NCBI RefSeq assembly: GCF_036226605.1
Contig: NZ_CP109000.1
Coordinates: 2,042,501-2,106,500, forward strand
Origin: Streptomyces sp. NBC_00704
Lineage (GTDB): Bacteria > Actinomycetota > Actinomycetes > Streptomycetales > Streptomycetaceae
Direction: 5' to 3'
Length of the DNA stretch: 64,000 nucleotides
The stretch's first letter is position 1; every line of letters begins with the position of its first letter. The translations under genes were made by a program, and so were the position numbers. The notes under the pieces are model-generated. The model worked only from the letters and a program-made list of their open reading frames with translations. It was not told the origin of the DNA and did no database searches. This document shows, in pieces, positions 27,732 to 36,593 of this stretch.

Positions 27732-28952
27732 TCAGTCCCCCGCCGGAGCGTGCTCGGCAGCCGTGCGGACGTCGATCTCGCGCCAGAAGCCCGCCCGGAT
27801 GGCGTAGCGGTCGTGTTCGTCGATCTGGTCGTCCTTGTGGGCGAGCAGGCCGAAGCGGGCGGCGTACCTGAGCAGCTCGCCGTCGATGCGGTGCGGGATC
27901 CGCGGATACATGCCGGACAGCTTCTGCAGATGGCCCTGGTCGCCGAGGCGGCCCATCCAGCGGCGGGCGAAGACCTGGCCCACCTCGTAGGGGTCGCCGC
28001 CGACGGTGGTGATGTCCTCCTCGCGGTCGGCCCACCGCTGCTCGGCCGTGGTGACCTGCGCGAGCGTCGGCATCGAGGCGATGTCGGAGGGCTCGGGGGC
28101 GGTGCCGGGGCGGTCGACCCAGCCCTTGTCGGAGGACCAGCGCAGGGTGGCGGTGGCGGGGTGCGGGGCGGGGTGGGCGCCGGGGGCGCGCAGGGCGGCC
28201 AGGTCCTTCGGGGTGGGCACGCCCTTGGGGGCGGGGACGCGTTCCTGGACGCCGCTGTCGGAGCCGCCGCCCCCGGAGGGGTGCTCGGGCTCGTCGGGGG
28301 CGCGTTCGGCGGTCGGCGCGAGGCCGGAGTCGGGCAGCGGGGCGGAGAGGATGGCGGCGATCTCGGGGCGGGGGACGGGCGGCGGCGCGCAGATCCCGCC
28401 CAGTTCCTTCGCGCGGACGGCCTTGGTGATCCAGATGCGGTCCAGGACGCGCCGTTCGTCGGCCTCGGCGACCAGGTCCTCGGACTGGTTGTAGTCGCCG
28501 TCGGCGGCCTGCACGGCCCACAGGTGGACGGCGACGCCGTGCTCCTTGGCGGCCATCATCCCGGGCAGCAGATCGCCGTCGCCGGTGACGAGGACGACGT
28601 CGGAGCAGGCGCGGTTGCGGGCCAGCTCGGTCAGTTCGGCGTGCATGGCGGCGTCGACGCCCTTCTGGGCCCACCGCCCGTCGCTGCGGGTCAGGGCGCC
28701 CAGCCGGACGGTCACCCGGGGCATCACCCGCAGTCTGCGGTGCTCCGGCTGCGGAACGCGGTCGGGTGCGCCGTCGAACCAGTAGATGCGCAGCAGCGGC
28801 CGCTCGGTCTCGGACTCGGCCTGTTCGCGCAGGCCCTGGACGAGGGCGGCGTGGTCGACGGTGATCCGGGATCGCGAGGGCTCTCCGGCGAGGAGACTCG
28901 CGGCCGCCCCCAGCAGATACCCGGCGTCCACCAGGACGATGCAGCGGTCCAC
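27732..28952 (-). CDS. NYN (LabA/PIN-like) domain protein
   Basis: 406 residues from GTG 28952, chosen because GAGG is 9 nt upstream; the GTG at 28961 overlaps the ribosome site. N-terminal NYN domain (about 1-165) with acidic residues VLVDAGYLLG, the Asp/Gly block VVLVTGDGDLLPGMMAA and a terminal DYNQSEDLVAEAD, as in predicted metal-dependent RNases. A Pro-rich linker (~195-265) leads to a C-terminal domain (RIPHRIDGELLRYAARFG, AIRAGFWREI) resembling an OST-HTH/winged-helix RNA-binding module. RNA processing is inferred. Confidence 0.85.
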   Translation of the reverse strand: MDRCIVLVDAGYLLGAAASLLAGEPSRSRITVDHAALVQGLREQAESETERPLLRIYWFDGAPDRVPQPEHRRLRVMPRVTVRLGALTRSDGRWAQKGVDAAMHAELTELARNRACSDVVLVTGDGDLLPGMMAAKEHGVAVHLWAVQAADGDYNQSEDLVAEADERRVLDRIWITKAVRAKELGGICAPPPVPRPEIAAILSAPLPDSGLAPTAERAPDEPEHPSGGGGSDSGVQERVPAPKGVPTPKDLAALRAPGAHPAPHPATATLRWSSDKGWVDRPGTAPEPSDIASMPTLAQVTTAEQRWADREEDITTVGGDPYEVGQVFARRWMGRLGDQGHLQKLSGMYPRIPHRIDGELLRYAARFGLLAHKDDQIDEHDRYAIRAGFWREIDVRTAAEHAPAGD

Positions 28953-29175
28953 ACGACTCACCCTCTTTCCGGGAGGTTTGCTTCGGGCTTCCTTCGAGTC
29001 TGCCCGACGGCGCGGAGGTTAACGGCCCGAACTCGATCTTCGGCGTGGCGTTTCGGGCACGTGCGCGCCGACAACCCCTGTTACAGACGGTAATTATCCG
29101 AAATGCGTCGTAAGTCAGCCTATGTGAATCTGGTCCCGGCCCTGGCCCCTAGATCCCCCCAGGAGGCAGAGCACC

Positions 29176-29340
29176 ATGGCCAAGAACAAGAAGCAGGAAC
29201 GTAAGCAGCCGCAGTCCGAGCGTGGTCAGCAGACGGCACGGCCGTCCACGATGGAGACCCAGGCCGAGCAGCACATCGCCCAGGTGACACCCGCCGACAT
29301 GGCCCGCAAGGGCCGCCAGAAGCGCTTCGGCCACAACTGA
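29176..29340 (+). CDS. Small highly charged protein
   Basis: 54 residues; ATG with a near-perfect AGGAGG 9 nt upstream. Starts MAKNKKQERKQPQSERGQQ and ends ADMARKGRQKRFGHN; hydrophilic, Lys/Gln/Arg-rich and probably disordered, with no known domain. It is preceded by an unusually AT-rich 40-nt stretch (29081-29125) that may hold the promoter, and followed by a 14-bp terminator. Strong ribosome site, own terminator and normal codon use argue it is real and well expressed. Confidence 0.75.
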   Translation: MAKNKKQERKQPQSERGQQTARPSTMETQAEQHIAQVTPADMARKGRQKRFGHN

Positions 29341-29376
29341 CGTCGGCACGACGGGCCGTTGCAGCCCGGACACAGC

Positions 29377-29408
29377 GAGGGGCGCATCCGGTGCCGGATG
29401 CGCCCCTC
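29377..29408. terminator. Bidirectional intrinsic terminator
   Basis: A perfect 14-bp stem (29377-29390 with 29395-29408) and a 4-nt loop lie between the small charged protein gene and the converging dnaE. Confidence 0.85.
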
Positions 29409-29426
29409 AGCCGCGTCGTCGTGTGA

Positions 29427-32400
29427 TCAGCCGGCCAGGCAGGACGGGCCGAGCAGCACCTTCAGATCGCCGAACAGGGCGGGATCGGGCTTGACGCGGT
29501 GCCGGTCCAGACGCAGCACGGTCGTCTTCGTCGGGCCCTGGAGCCTGATCCGCACCTCGCTGTCGCCCCGGTGGTGGGTGAGGATCTCACCGAGGCGGTT
29601 GATCATCGGCGGGGTGACCCGGGTGGCGGGGATGGTGAGGATCACGGGCGCGTTGGTGCCCGCATGGGACAGGTCGGGGACCTGGAGTTCCATCGCGACG
29701 AGCCGCGGCACGTCCTCGCGCTTGTCGAGGCGGCCCTTGACGAAGACGACGGCGTCCTCGACGAGTTGGGTGGAGACGAGCTGGTAGGTCGCGGGGAAGA
29801 ACATGCACTCGATGGAGCCCGCGAGGTCCTCCACGGTGGCGATCGCCCAGGCGTTGCCCTGCTTGGTCATCTTGCGCTGAAGGCCGGAGATGATGCCGCC
29901 GATGGTCACCACCGCGCCGTCCGCGTGCTCGCCGCCGGTGAGCTGGGCGATGCCCGCGTCGGCCTTGTCGGACAGCACGTGCTCCAGGCCGAAGAGCGGG
30001 TGGTCGGAGACGTACAGGCCGAGCATCTCCCGCTCCTGGGCGAGCAGATACGTCTTCTCCCACTCGTCGGTGGTGAACTCGACGTCGAGTCCGAAGCCGG
30101 GCTCGCTGGTGTCCTCCTCGCCCATCCCGCCGAACAGGTCGAACTGGCCCTCGGCCTCCTTGCGCTTGACCGCGACCACGTTGTCGATCATCGGCTCGAA
30201 CTGCGCGGTGAGGCCCTTGCGGGTGTGCCCCATGGTGTCGAAGGCGCCGGCCTTGATCAGCGACTCCGTGGTGCGCTTGTTGCAGGCGACCGCCTCGACC
30301 TTGTCGAGGTAGTCGGGGAAGGAGGCGTACTTGCCCTTGGCCTTGCGGCTCCTGATGATCGAGTCGACCACGTTGGTGCCGACGTTGCGGACGGCCTCCA
30401 GCCCGAAGAGGATCACGTCGTCGCCCTGAGCGGCGAAGTTGTGCACGGACTCGTTGACGTTCGGCGGGAGCACCTTGATGCCCATGCGCCGGCACTCGTT
30501 GAGGTAGATCGCGGACTTGTCCTTGTCGTCCTTGACCGAGGTGAGCAGCGCGGCCATGTACTCGGCCGGGTAGTTCGCCTTCAGATAGGCCGTCCAGTAC
30601 GACACCAGTCCGTACGCGGCGGAGTGCGCCTTGTTGAACGCGTAGCCGGCGAACGGCACCAGGACGTCCCACAGGGCCTGGATCGCCTCGTCGCTGTAGC
30701 CGTTCTTCTGGGCGCCGGCCTGGAAGATCGTGAAGTTCTTCGCCAGCTCGTCGGGCTTCTTCTTGCCCATCACGCGGCGCAGGATGTCGGCCTCGCCGAG
30801 CGAGTAGCCCGCGATGATCTGGGCCGCCTTCTGCACCTGCTCCTGGTAGACGATCAGGCCGTAGGTGACCGCCAGGACCTCTTCGAGCGGCTCCTCCAGC
30901 TCCTTGTGGATCGGGGTGATCTCCTGGAGCTTGTTCTTGCGCAGGGCGTAGTTGGTGTGCGAGTCCATGCCCATCGGGCCGGGCCGGTACAGCGCCGAGA
31001 CGGCGGAGATGTCCTCGAAGTTGTCCGGCTTCATCAGACGCAGCAGCGAACGCATGGGGCCGCCGTCGAACTGGAAGACGCCCAGGGTCTCGCCGCGCTG
31101 GAGCAGTTCGAAGGTCTTGGGGTCGTCGAGCGGGAGGCTGAGCAGCTCCAGGTCGACGCCCTTGTTGGACTTCACCATCTTGACGGCGTCGTCCATGATC
31201 GTCAGGTTGCGCAGGCCCAGGAAGTCCATCTTCAGCAGGCCGAGCGACTCGCAGCTCGGGTAGTCCCACTGCGTGATGGTCACGCCGTCGGTGTGCCGGA
31301 CCCAGACGGGCACGTGCTCGGTGATGGTCTCGCTGGACATGATGACGCCGGCGGCGTGCACGCCCATCTGCCGGACCAGGCCCTCGACGCCCTTGGCGGT
31401 GTCGATGACCTTCTTGACGTCCGGCTCGTTCTCGTACATCGCGCGGATCTCGCCGGCCTCGCTGTAGCGCGGGTGCGAGGGGTCGGTGATGCCGTTCAGG
31501 TCGATGCCCTTGCCCAGGACGTCGGCGGGCATGGCCTTGGTGAGGCGGTCGCCCATCGCGTACGGGTAGCCCAGCACGCGCGCGGAGTCCTTGATGGCGT
31601 TCTTCGCCTTGATCTTGCCGTAGGTGCCGATCATGGCGACCTTGTCGGCGCCGTACTTCTCGGTCACGTAGCGGATCACCTCGACGCGCCTGCGCTCGTC
31701 GAAGTCGATGTCGACGTCGGGCATGGAGACGCGCTCGGGGTTGAGGAACCGCTCGAAGATCAGACCGTGCGGGATGGGGTCGAGGTCGGTGATGCCCATG
31801 GCGTAGGCGACGATCGAGCCCGCCGCCGAGCCTCGGCCGGGGCCGACCGCGATGCCGTTGTTCTTGGCCCACATGATGAAGTCGGCGACGACGAGGAAGT
31901 ACCCCGGGAACCCCATCTGGATGATGACGTCCATCTCGTACTCGACCTGCCGCTGCCGGTCGTCGGGGATGCCGCCGGGGAAGCGGCGCTCCATGCCCCG
32001 GCGGACCTCCTCCTTGAACCAGCTGACCTCGGTGTAGCCCTCGGGGATGTCGAACTTCGGCATGAGGTTCCTGGCCTGGAACATGCCGGTGGTGTCGACC
32101 TGCTCGGCCACCAGGAGGGTGTTGGCGCAGCCCTCCTGCCAGGCGTCCGAGGAGTCGATGGCGTACATCTCCTCCGTGGACTTCAGGTAGTAGCCGGTGC
32201 CGTCGAAGCGGAAGCGGTCCGGGTCGGAGAGGTTCTTGCCGGTCTGGATGCACAGCAGCGCGTCGTGCGCGGTCGCCTCGTGCGCGTACGTGTAGTGCGA
32301 GTCGTTCGTCACCAGCGGCGGGATGCCGAGCTTCTTGCCGATCTCCAGCAGACCGTCGCGGACCCGGTGCTCGATGTCGATGCCGTGGTCCATCAGCTCC

Positions 32401-32966
32401 AGGAAGTAGCGGTCCTTGCCGAAGATGTCCTGGTACTCGGCGGCCGACTTCAGGGCCTCGTCGAACTGGCCCAGGCGCAGCCGGGTCTGGAGCTCGCCGG
32501 AGGGGCAGCCGGTGGAGGCGATGAGCCCCTCGGACCACTGGGAGATGGTCTCCTTGTCCATCCGGGGCCACTTCTGGAGCCAGCCCTCGGCGTACGCGTC
32601 CGAGGACAGCCGGAAGAGGTTGTGCAGGCCCGTCGCGTTCGCCGCCCAGATCGTCTTGTGGGTGTAGCCGCCGGAACCGGACACGTCGTCGCGCTTCTGG
32701 TGCGGCTGGCCCCACTGGATCTTGCGCTTGTTGCGCCGCGACTCGGGGGCGACGTACGCCTCGATCCCGATGATCGGGGTGACTCCGGCCTTCTTCGCGG
32801 TGTGGAAGAAGTCGTAGGCCCCGTGCAGGTTGCCGTGGTCGGACATCGCGATGTGCGTCATGCCCATCTCGTTGCACGCGTCGAACATGTCCTTGAGCCG
32901 CGCGGCACCGTCCAGCAGCGAGTACTGGGTGTGGACGTGCAGGTGCGTGAACGGCGGCTTCGACAC
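29427..32966 (-). CDS. dnaE: DNA polymerase III alpha subunit (replicative)
   Basis: Catalytic subunit of the chromosomal replicase. 1179 residues, full length, from GTG. PHP domain at the N-terminus (THLHVHTQYSLLDG, MSDHGNLHGAYDFF), palm catalytic aspartates in MPDVDIDFDERRR (about residue 412), fingers with AFNKAHSAAYGLVSYWTAYL, then the OB domain (GGIISGLQRKMTKQGNAWA) and a C-terminal clamp/tau-binding region. The DnaE1 class carries no proofreading exonuclease domain. Confidence 0.97.
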   Translation of the reverse strand: MSKPPFTHLHVHTQYSLLDGAARLKDMFDACNEMGMTHIAMSDHGNLHGAYDFFHTAKKAGVTPIIGIEAYVAPESRRNKRKIQWGQPHQKRDDVSGSGGYTHKTIWAANATGLHNLFRLSSDAYAEGWLQKWPRMDKETISQWSEGLIASTGCPSGELQTRLRLGQFDEALKSAAEYQDIFGKDRYFLELMDHGIDIEHRVRDGLLEIGKKLGIPPLVTNDSHYTYAHEATAHDALLCIQTGKNLSDPDRFRFDGTGYYLKSTEEMYAIDSSDAWQEGCANTLLVAEQVDTTGMFQARNLMPKFDIPEGYTEVSWFKEEVRRGMERRFPGGIPDDRQRQVEYEMDVIIQMGFPGYFLVVADFIMWAKNNGIAVGPGRGSAAGSIVAYAMGITDLDPIPHGLIFERFLNPERVSMPDVDIDFDERRRVEVIRYVTEKYGADKVAMIGTYGKIKAKNAIKDSARVLGYPYAMGDRLTKAMPADVLGKGIDLNGITDPSHPRYSEAGEIRAMYENEPDVKKVIDTAKGVEGLVRQMGVHAAGVIMSSETITEHVPVWVRHTDGVTITQWDYPSCESLGLLKMDFLGLRNLTIMDDAVKMVKSNKGVDLELLSLPLDDPKTFELLQRGETLGVFQFDGGPMRSLLRLMKPDNFEDISAVSALYRPGPMGMDSHTNYALRKNKLQEITPIHKELEEPLEEVLAVTYGLIVYQEQVQKAAQIIAGYSLGEADILRRVMGKKKPDELAKNFTIFQAGAQKNGYSDEAIQALWDVLVPFAGYAFNKAHSAAYGLVSYWTAYLKANYPAEYMAALLTSVKDDKDKSAIYLNECRRMGIKVLPPNVNESVHNFAAQGDDVILFGLEAVRNVGTNVVDSIIRSRKAKGKYASFPDYLDKVEAVACNKRTTESLIKAGAFDTMGHTRKGLTAQFEPMIDNVVAVKRKEAEGQFDLFGGMGEEDTSEPGFGLDVEFTTDEWEKTYLLAQEREMLGLYVSDHPLFGLEHVLSDKADAGIAQLTGGEHADGAVVTIGGIISGLQRKMTKQGNAWAIATVEDLAGSIECMFFPATYQLVSTQLVEDAVVFVKGRLDKREDVPRLVAMELQVPDLSHAGTNAPVILTIPATRVTPPMINRLGEILTHHRGDSEVRIRLQGPTKTTVLRLDRHRVKPDPALFGDLKVLLGPSCLAG

Positions 32967-33126
32967 GGTTGCGGCCTCCAGGGAACCAGGGGTCTACGGG
33001 CGCCCCACGGGTTGCGGACGGTCCGGGGGACAGCGTCGAAGTCTATGCCTCGCCACTGACACCGCGGGCGCTCCCCCGCGTACCTTCACAGCGAGGGGCA
33101 CGGGCACTTTCGCACGGCTCCGCCCG

Positions 33127-33156
33127 TTGGAGACGGCAGAAACGCTGTCGTACACG
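33127..33156 (+). promoter_or_regulatory. Candidate promoter for the DUF2252 gene
   Basis: TTGGAG and TACACG are separated by 18 bp and lie 25-54 nt upstream of the DUF2252 ATG, in the divergent gap with dnaE. Match to the vegetative consensus is moderate. Confidence 0.35.
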
Positions 33157-33180
33157 TCATGCACCAGGAGGCACCCAGCG

Positions 33181-34506
33181 ATGTCGGTTCCGCAGCTCGA
33201 CGACGAGCACCGCGGCGAGCAGATCCTCGCCGTCTTCGACACCGCGTTCGGCGAGCTCCTGGCCGCCGACCCGGCCGCGTTCCGCGTGAAGTTCCGGAAG
33301 ATGGCGGCCTCGGCGTTCGCGTTCTACCGGGGCACGGCGGGCCTCTTCTACCACGACCTGGACGCGGAGAAGCGGGGCGGCCCGTTCCTCGACGACCGCA
33401 CCTCGCGCGTGTGGATCCACGGCGACCTGCACGCGGAGAACTTCGGCACGTACATGGACGCCACGGGCCGGCTGATCTTCAACGTCAACGACTTCGACGA
33501 GGCCTACGTCGGCCCCTTCACCTGGGACCTCAAGCGCCTGTCCGCCTCGCTCGCCCTGATCGGGTACGCGAAGGCGCTCTCCGACGACCAGATCAGCGAG
33601 CTGGTGGAGATCTACGCGGGCGCCTACCGCGAGCGCGTGCACGCGCTCGCCACCGGCGCCAAGAGCGACGAGGTGCCGCCCTTCACCCTGGACACCGCCC
33701 AGGGCCCGCTGCTGGACGCGCTGCGCGACGCCCGCTCGCTGACCCGCTTCGGGCTGCTGGACTCGATGACGGAGATCCGTGACTTCGAGCGCCGCTTCGC
33801 GCCGGGCGGCGGCTCCATCGAGCTGGACGCGGCGACCCGCTACAAGGTCCTGGCCGCCTTCGACGGCTATCTGGAGACGCTGCCGGAGTCCTCGCTGGCC
33901 CGCCCCGACTCCTACCGCGTCAAGGACGTCGTCGGCCGCCGCGGCATCGGCATCGGCTCGGCCGGCCTGCCGTCGTACAACATCCTCCTGGAGGGCAACA
34001 GCGACGCCCTGGAGAACGACGTGGTGATCTACATCAAGCAGGCCCAGACGCCTGCCGTCTCCCGGCACATCACCGATCCGGCGATCCGCGGCTACTTCCG
34101 GCACGAGGGCCACCGCACGGTGATCTCCCAGCGCGCCCTCCAGGCGCACGCCGACCCCTGGCTGGGCTGGACCGAGCTGGACGGCGCGGGACAGCTGGTC
34201 GCCGAGGTCTCGCCGTACGCGGTCGACCTGAACTGGGGCGACATCGACGACCCGGAGGAGATCGCGGGCGTCGTCGCCGACCTGGGCCGGGCCACGGCCA
34301 CCATGCACGCGGCCGCGGACGACCAGTCCGGCGAGTCGCTGGTGCCCTTCTCCACGGAGCGGGCCATCGACGCCGCCATCGCCGCCGACGAGGACGGCTT
34401 CGCGCCGCTGCTGGTCGACTTCGCGCACGCCTACGGCGCCCGCGCGCGTGCCGACCACCAGATCTTCGTCGACCTGTTCCGCAACGGCCGGATCCCAGGT
34501 CTCTAA
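33181..34506 (+). CDS. DUF2252 protein, kinase-like
   Basis: 441 residues; ATG with AGGAGG 9 nt upstream. The motif VWIHGDLHAENFGTY followed by FNVNDFDEAYVGPFTWDLKR has the HGD..N and ND-F-D spacing of the aminoglycoside/choline kinase-like fold, so ATP-dependent phosphotransfer is plausible. VVIYIKQAQTPAVSRHI resembles a nucleotide-binding lysine strand, but it comes after the catalytic motif, unlike in canonical kinases. No substrate is known for the family. Confidence 0.87.
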   Translation: MSVPQLDDEHRGEQILAVFDTAFGELLAADPAAFRVKFRKMAASAFAFYRGTAGLFYHDLDAEKRGGPFLDDRTSRVWIHGDLHAENFGTYMDATGRLIFNVNDFDEAYVGPFTWDLKRLSASLALIGYAKALSDDQISELVEIYAGAYRERVHALATGAKSDEVPPFTLDTAQGPLLDALRDARSLTRFGLLDSMTEIRDFERRFAPGGGSIELDAATRYKVLAAFDGYLETLPESSLARPDSYRVKDVVGRRGIGIGSAGLPSYNILLEGNSDALENDVVIYIKQAQTPAVSRHITDPAIRGYFRHEGHRTVISQRALQAHADPWLGWTELDGAGQLVAEVSPYAVDLNWGDIDDPEEIAGVVADLGRATATMHAAADDQSGESLVPFSTERAIDAAIAADEDGFAPLLVDFAHAYGARARADHQIFVDLFRNGRIPGL

Positions 34507-34573
34507 CGGTCCGCCGCTCACAGGGACCCTTTAGCGGCTTCCTACAGCGGCACGTGGCACACTCTCCTGCGCA

Positions 34574-35269
34574 ATGGACATATCCGGGACCCGCCTCAGA
34601 GCCGTACGCGCGGCACTGTTCACGGCCTTCGTCGTGACACTCAGCAGCGCGTCCCACGTGCTGCTGTCGCGGGCCCCGCTGCCGCTCAACACGGTGGCCG
34701 CCGTCGCGGCCGCCGTGTTCGCCCTCGCGTACGCCCTCGCCGGCCGCGAGCGCGGCTTCGGGCGCATCGCCGCCCTGCTGATCCCGCTGGAGCTGGCCGC
34801 CGACACCGTCTTCACCACCGGGCAGCACGTCTGCTACGGCCGGGCGGGCGGCCCCGTGGCCGGCCCGCTGGCCTCGGTCGGCTGGGACGTGCTGTGCGGC
34901 GACGGGACGCCGGTCGGCTCTCCACTGGCACAGGTCGCGGGCGGTCCCGACCCCACGGGGCTGGGCGGCCACCTCGCCCAGGTCCACCCGGTCACCGCCT
35001 GGCTGCTGCTCGCCGCGCACATCGGCGTCGGCCTGCTCGCCGCCGCCTGGCTGCGCCGGGGCGAGCGGGCTCTCGTCCAGTTGCTCCGGGCGGCCACGGC
35101 GACCACCTTCCGGCCCCTGCTGATCGCGGTGGCCGCCGTGAACGTACGACGCGCCCCGGCGGCCCGCCGCCTGCCGCGGCCCGCGCACCGCGCGGCCACC
35201 GCCCGCGACCGGCTGCTCGTGCACTCCCTGGGACGGCGTGGACCGCCGCGCTCGCCCGCCACGGTCTGA
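34574..35269 (+). CDS. Hypothetical integral membrane protein
   Basis: 231 residues. Predicted helices: AALFTAFVVTLSSASHVLLS; TVAAVAAAVFALAYALAG; RIAALLIPLELAADTVF; TAWLLLAAHIGVGLLAAAWL; perhaps TTFRPLLIAVAAVNV. Two cysteines (in HVCYGR and DVLCGD) fall in the predicted outside loop before the fourth helix. The Arg/Ala-rich C-terminus is likely cytoplasmic. It lies upstream of the second DsbA-like gene with a repeat-rich 207-nt gap. I do not recognise the family. Confidence 0.7.
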   Translation: MDISGTRLRAVRAALFTAFVVTLSSASHVLLSRAPLPLNTVAAVAAAVFALAYALAGRERGFGRIAALLIPLELAADTVFTTGQHVCYGRAGGPVAGPLASVGWDVLCGDGTPVGSPLAQVAGGPDPTGLGGHLAQVHPVTAWLLLAAHIGVGLLAAAWLRRGERALVQLLRAATATTFRPLLIAVAAVNVRRAPAARRLPRPAHRAATARDRLLVHSLGRRGPPRSPATV

Positions 35270-35289
35270 CGGACCACACGCCCGCGCGA

Positions 35290-35396
35290 CGACACGTCCG
35301 CACGAAGACGCGTCCCCACCCCGGACACACGTCCGCACGGACGCACGTCTGGACGGACACGTCCGCACGGACACGTCCGCACAGACCGGGCACGCC
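35290..35396. repeat. Interspersed GTCCGCACGGAC-type repeats
   Basis: Several copies of ACACGTCCGCACGGAC and variants are packed between the membrane protein gene and the DsbA-like gene. Each unit is a small hairpin (GTCCG/CGGAC). The segment may act as terminator or mRNA stabiliser. Confidence 0.6.
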
Positions 35397-35476
35397 GGGC
35401 ACCACCTCCCGTACCGAGTCCAGTCCCCACACGAACTTCCGCGCACGAGACGTGCGCGTCCCCTTTGGAGATCACC

Positions 35477-36301
35477 ATGAGCAAGCGGAACAGCGCCGCG
35501 TCCAAGACGGCGGCCCGGGAGCGGCTGCGCATCGAGCGCGAGCGCGAGGCCAAGCGCGCCAAGACCAAGCGCCAGATCATCGTCGCGCTCTCGGTCGTCG
35601 GCGTCCTGGCCGCGGCCGGCGGCATAGGCTACGCCGTCGTCCAGGCCAACAAGCCCAGCGGCTGGGACGCGGTGAAGAAGCAGAAGCTGGTCAAGCCGGC
35701 CAACAGCACCGGGGCGGACGGCACGACCGTCGTCGTCGGGAAGAGCACCGCCAAGAAGACCCTCGTGATGTACGAGGACCCGCGCTGCCCGGTCTGCGCC
35801 CAGTTCGAGCAGACGGTCGGCCCGACGGTCAAGCAGGACCTCGACGCCGGCAAGTTCAAGATCCAGTACGTCGGCGCCACCTTCATCGACAACAACATCC
35901 CGGGCGAGGGCTCCAAGAGCGCGCTGAGCGCACTGGGCGCGGCCCTGAACGTCAGCCCCGAGGCTTTCCTCGAGTACAAGACCGCCCTTTACTCGGCGAA
36001 ATACCACCCGGACGAGCAGGACGACAAGTTCAACAGCGACGACTACCTGATCAAGGTGGCGGACACGGTGAGCGCCCTCAAGGGCAACGCGGCGTTCCAG
36101 AATGCCGTGAAGAAGGGGACCTACGACAAGTGGGCCCTCGTGATGAGCAGCAAGTTCGACACGGACGCGAAGAAGTACGGCTTCCAGGGGACCCCGACCC
36201 TGCTCATGGACGGCAAGGCCGTCACCGGCAGCGACGGCAAGAGCGCCCCCATGTCGGTCGCCGACTTCAACACCGGCATTCAGAAGGCTCTCGGCTCCTA
36301 G
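35477..36301 (+). CDS. Membrane-anchored DsbA-like thioredoxin-fold protein (CPVC)
   Basis: 274 residues from ATG 35477 (GGAG 6 nt upstream; an in-frame start 12 nt earlier overlaps the ribosome site). N-terminal basic coil (AARERLRIEREREAKRAKTK), one membrane helix (IIVALSVVGVLAAAGGIGYAV), then an extracellular DsbA domain with CPVC in MYEDPRCPVCAQFEQ and the cis-Pro GFQGTPTLLMDGK. Same architecture as the protein at 4116-4892. Likely a secreted-protein disulfide oxidoreductase. A strong terminator follows. Confidence 0.88.
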   Translation: MSKRNSAASKTAARERLRIEREREAKRAKTKRQIIVALSVVGVLAAAGGIGYAVVQANKPSGWDAVKKQKLVKPANSTGADGTTVVVGKSTAKKTLVMYEDPRCPVCAQFEQTVGPTVKQDLDAGKFKIQYVGATFIDNNIPGEGSKSALSALGAALNVSPEAFLEYKTALYSAKYHPDEQDDKFNSDDYLIKVADTVSALKGNAAFQNAVKKGTYDKWALVMSSKFDTDAKKYGFQGTPTLLMDGKAVTGSDGKSAPMSVADFNTGIQKALGS

Positions 36302-36333
36302 GGCGCAACACGCCCTGGTTCCACAGCCGTGAG

Positions 36334-36380
36334 AAAGGGAAGTGCCCCGGGCCGGCTTCAGGCCCGGGACACTTCCCTTT
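36334..36380 (+). terminator. Strong intrinsic terminator after the DsbA-like gene
   Basis: A 19-bp stem with one mismatch (36334-36353 with 36361-36380, 7-nt loop) ends in CCCTTT, 33 nt after the stop codon. Confidence 0.88.
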
Positions 36381-36593
36381 CGACTTTCGGGTTGTGGCTT
36401 TCGGCTCGCACGTCAGGCGATTGCGCCTCGCCCTCTTCAGTGGCCCTCCCGCCGGCCGGCGGCGCCCGGAGGCTCCCCGCCACCGCCGTCCACTTCGGCC
36501 CGGCTTTTGGCGGAAACCTTGTGGTGGGGCTCCACCGGCAGCGGGTTGAATCAAGGTTCGTCAGACGACCTTGGCAAGCGAACGAGGGTGTAC

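Noticed and set aside
29499..33059. A 1186-residue open frame antisense to dnaE
   Set aside because: It is the third-position GC shadow of dnaE: His/Val/Asp/Arg-biased, no domain motif, while the opposite strand encodes a perfect DNA polymerase.
36342..36593. Longer N-terminus for the secreted SH3-like protein
   Set aside because: It would begin within the preceding terminator and hide a textbook signal peptide; GAGG lies 6 nt before the chosen ATG.
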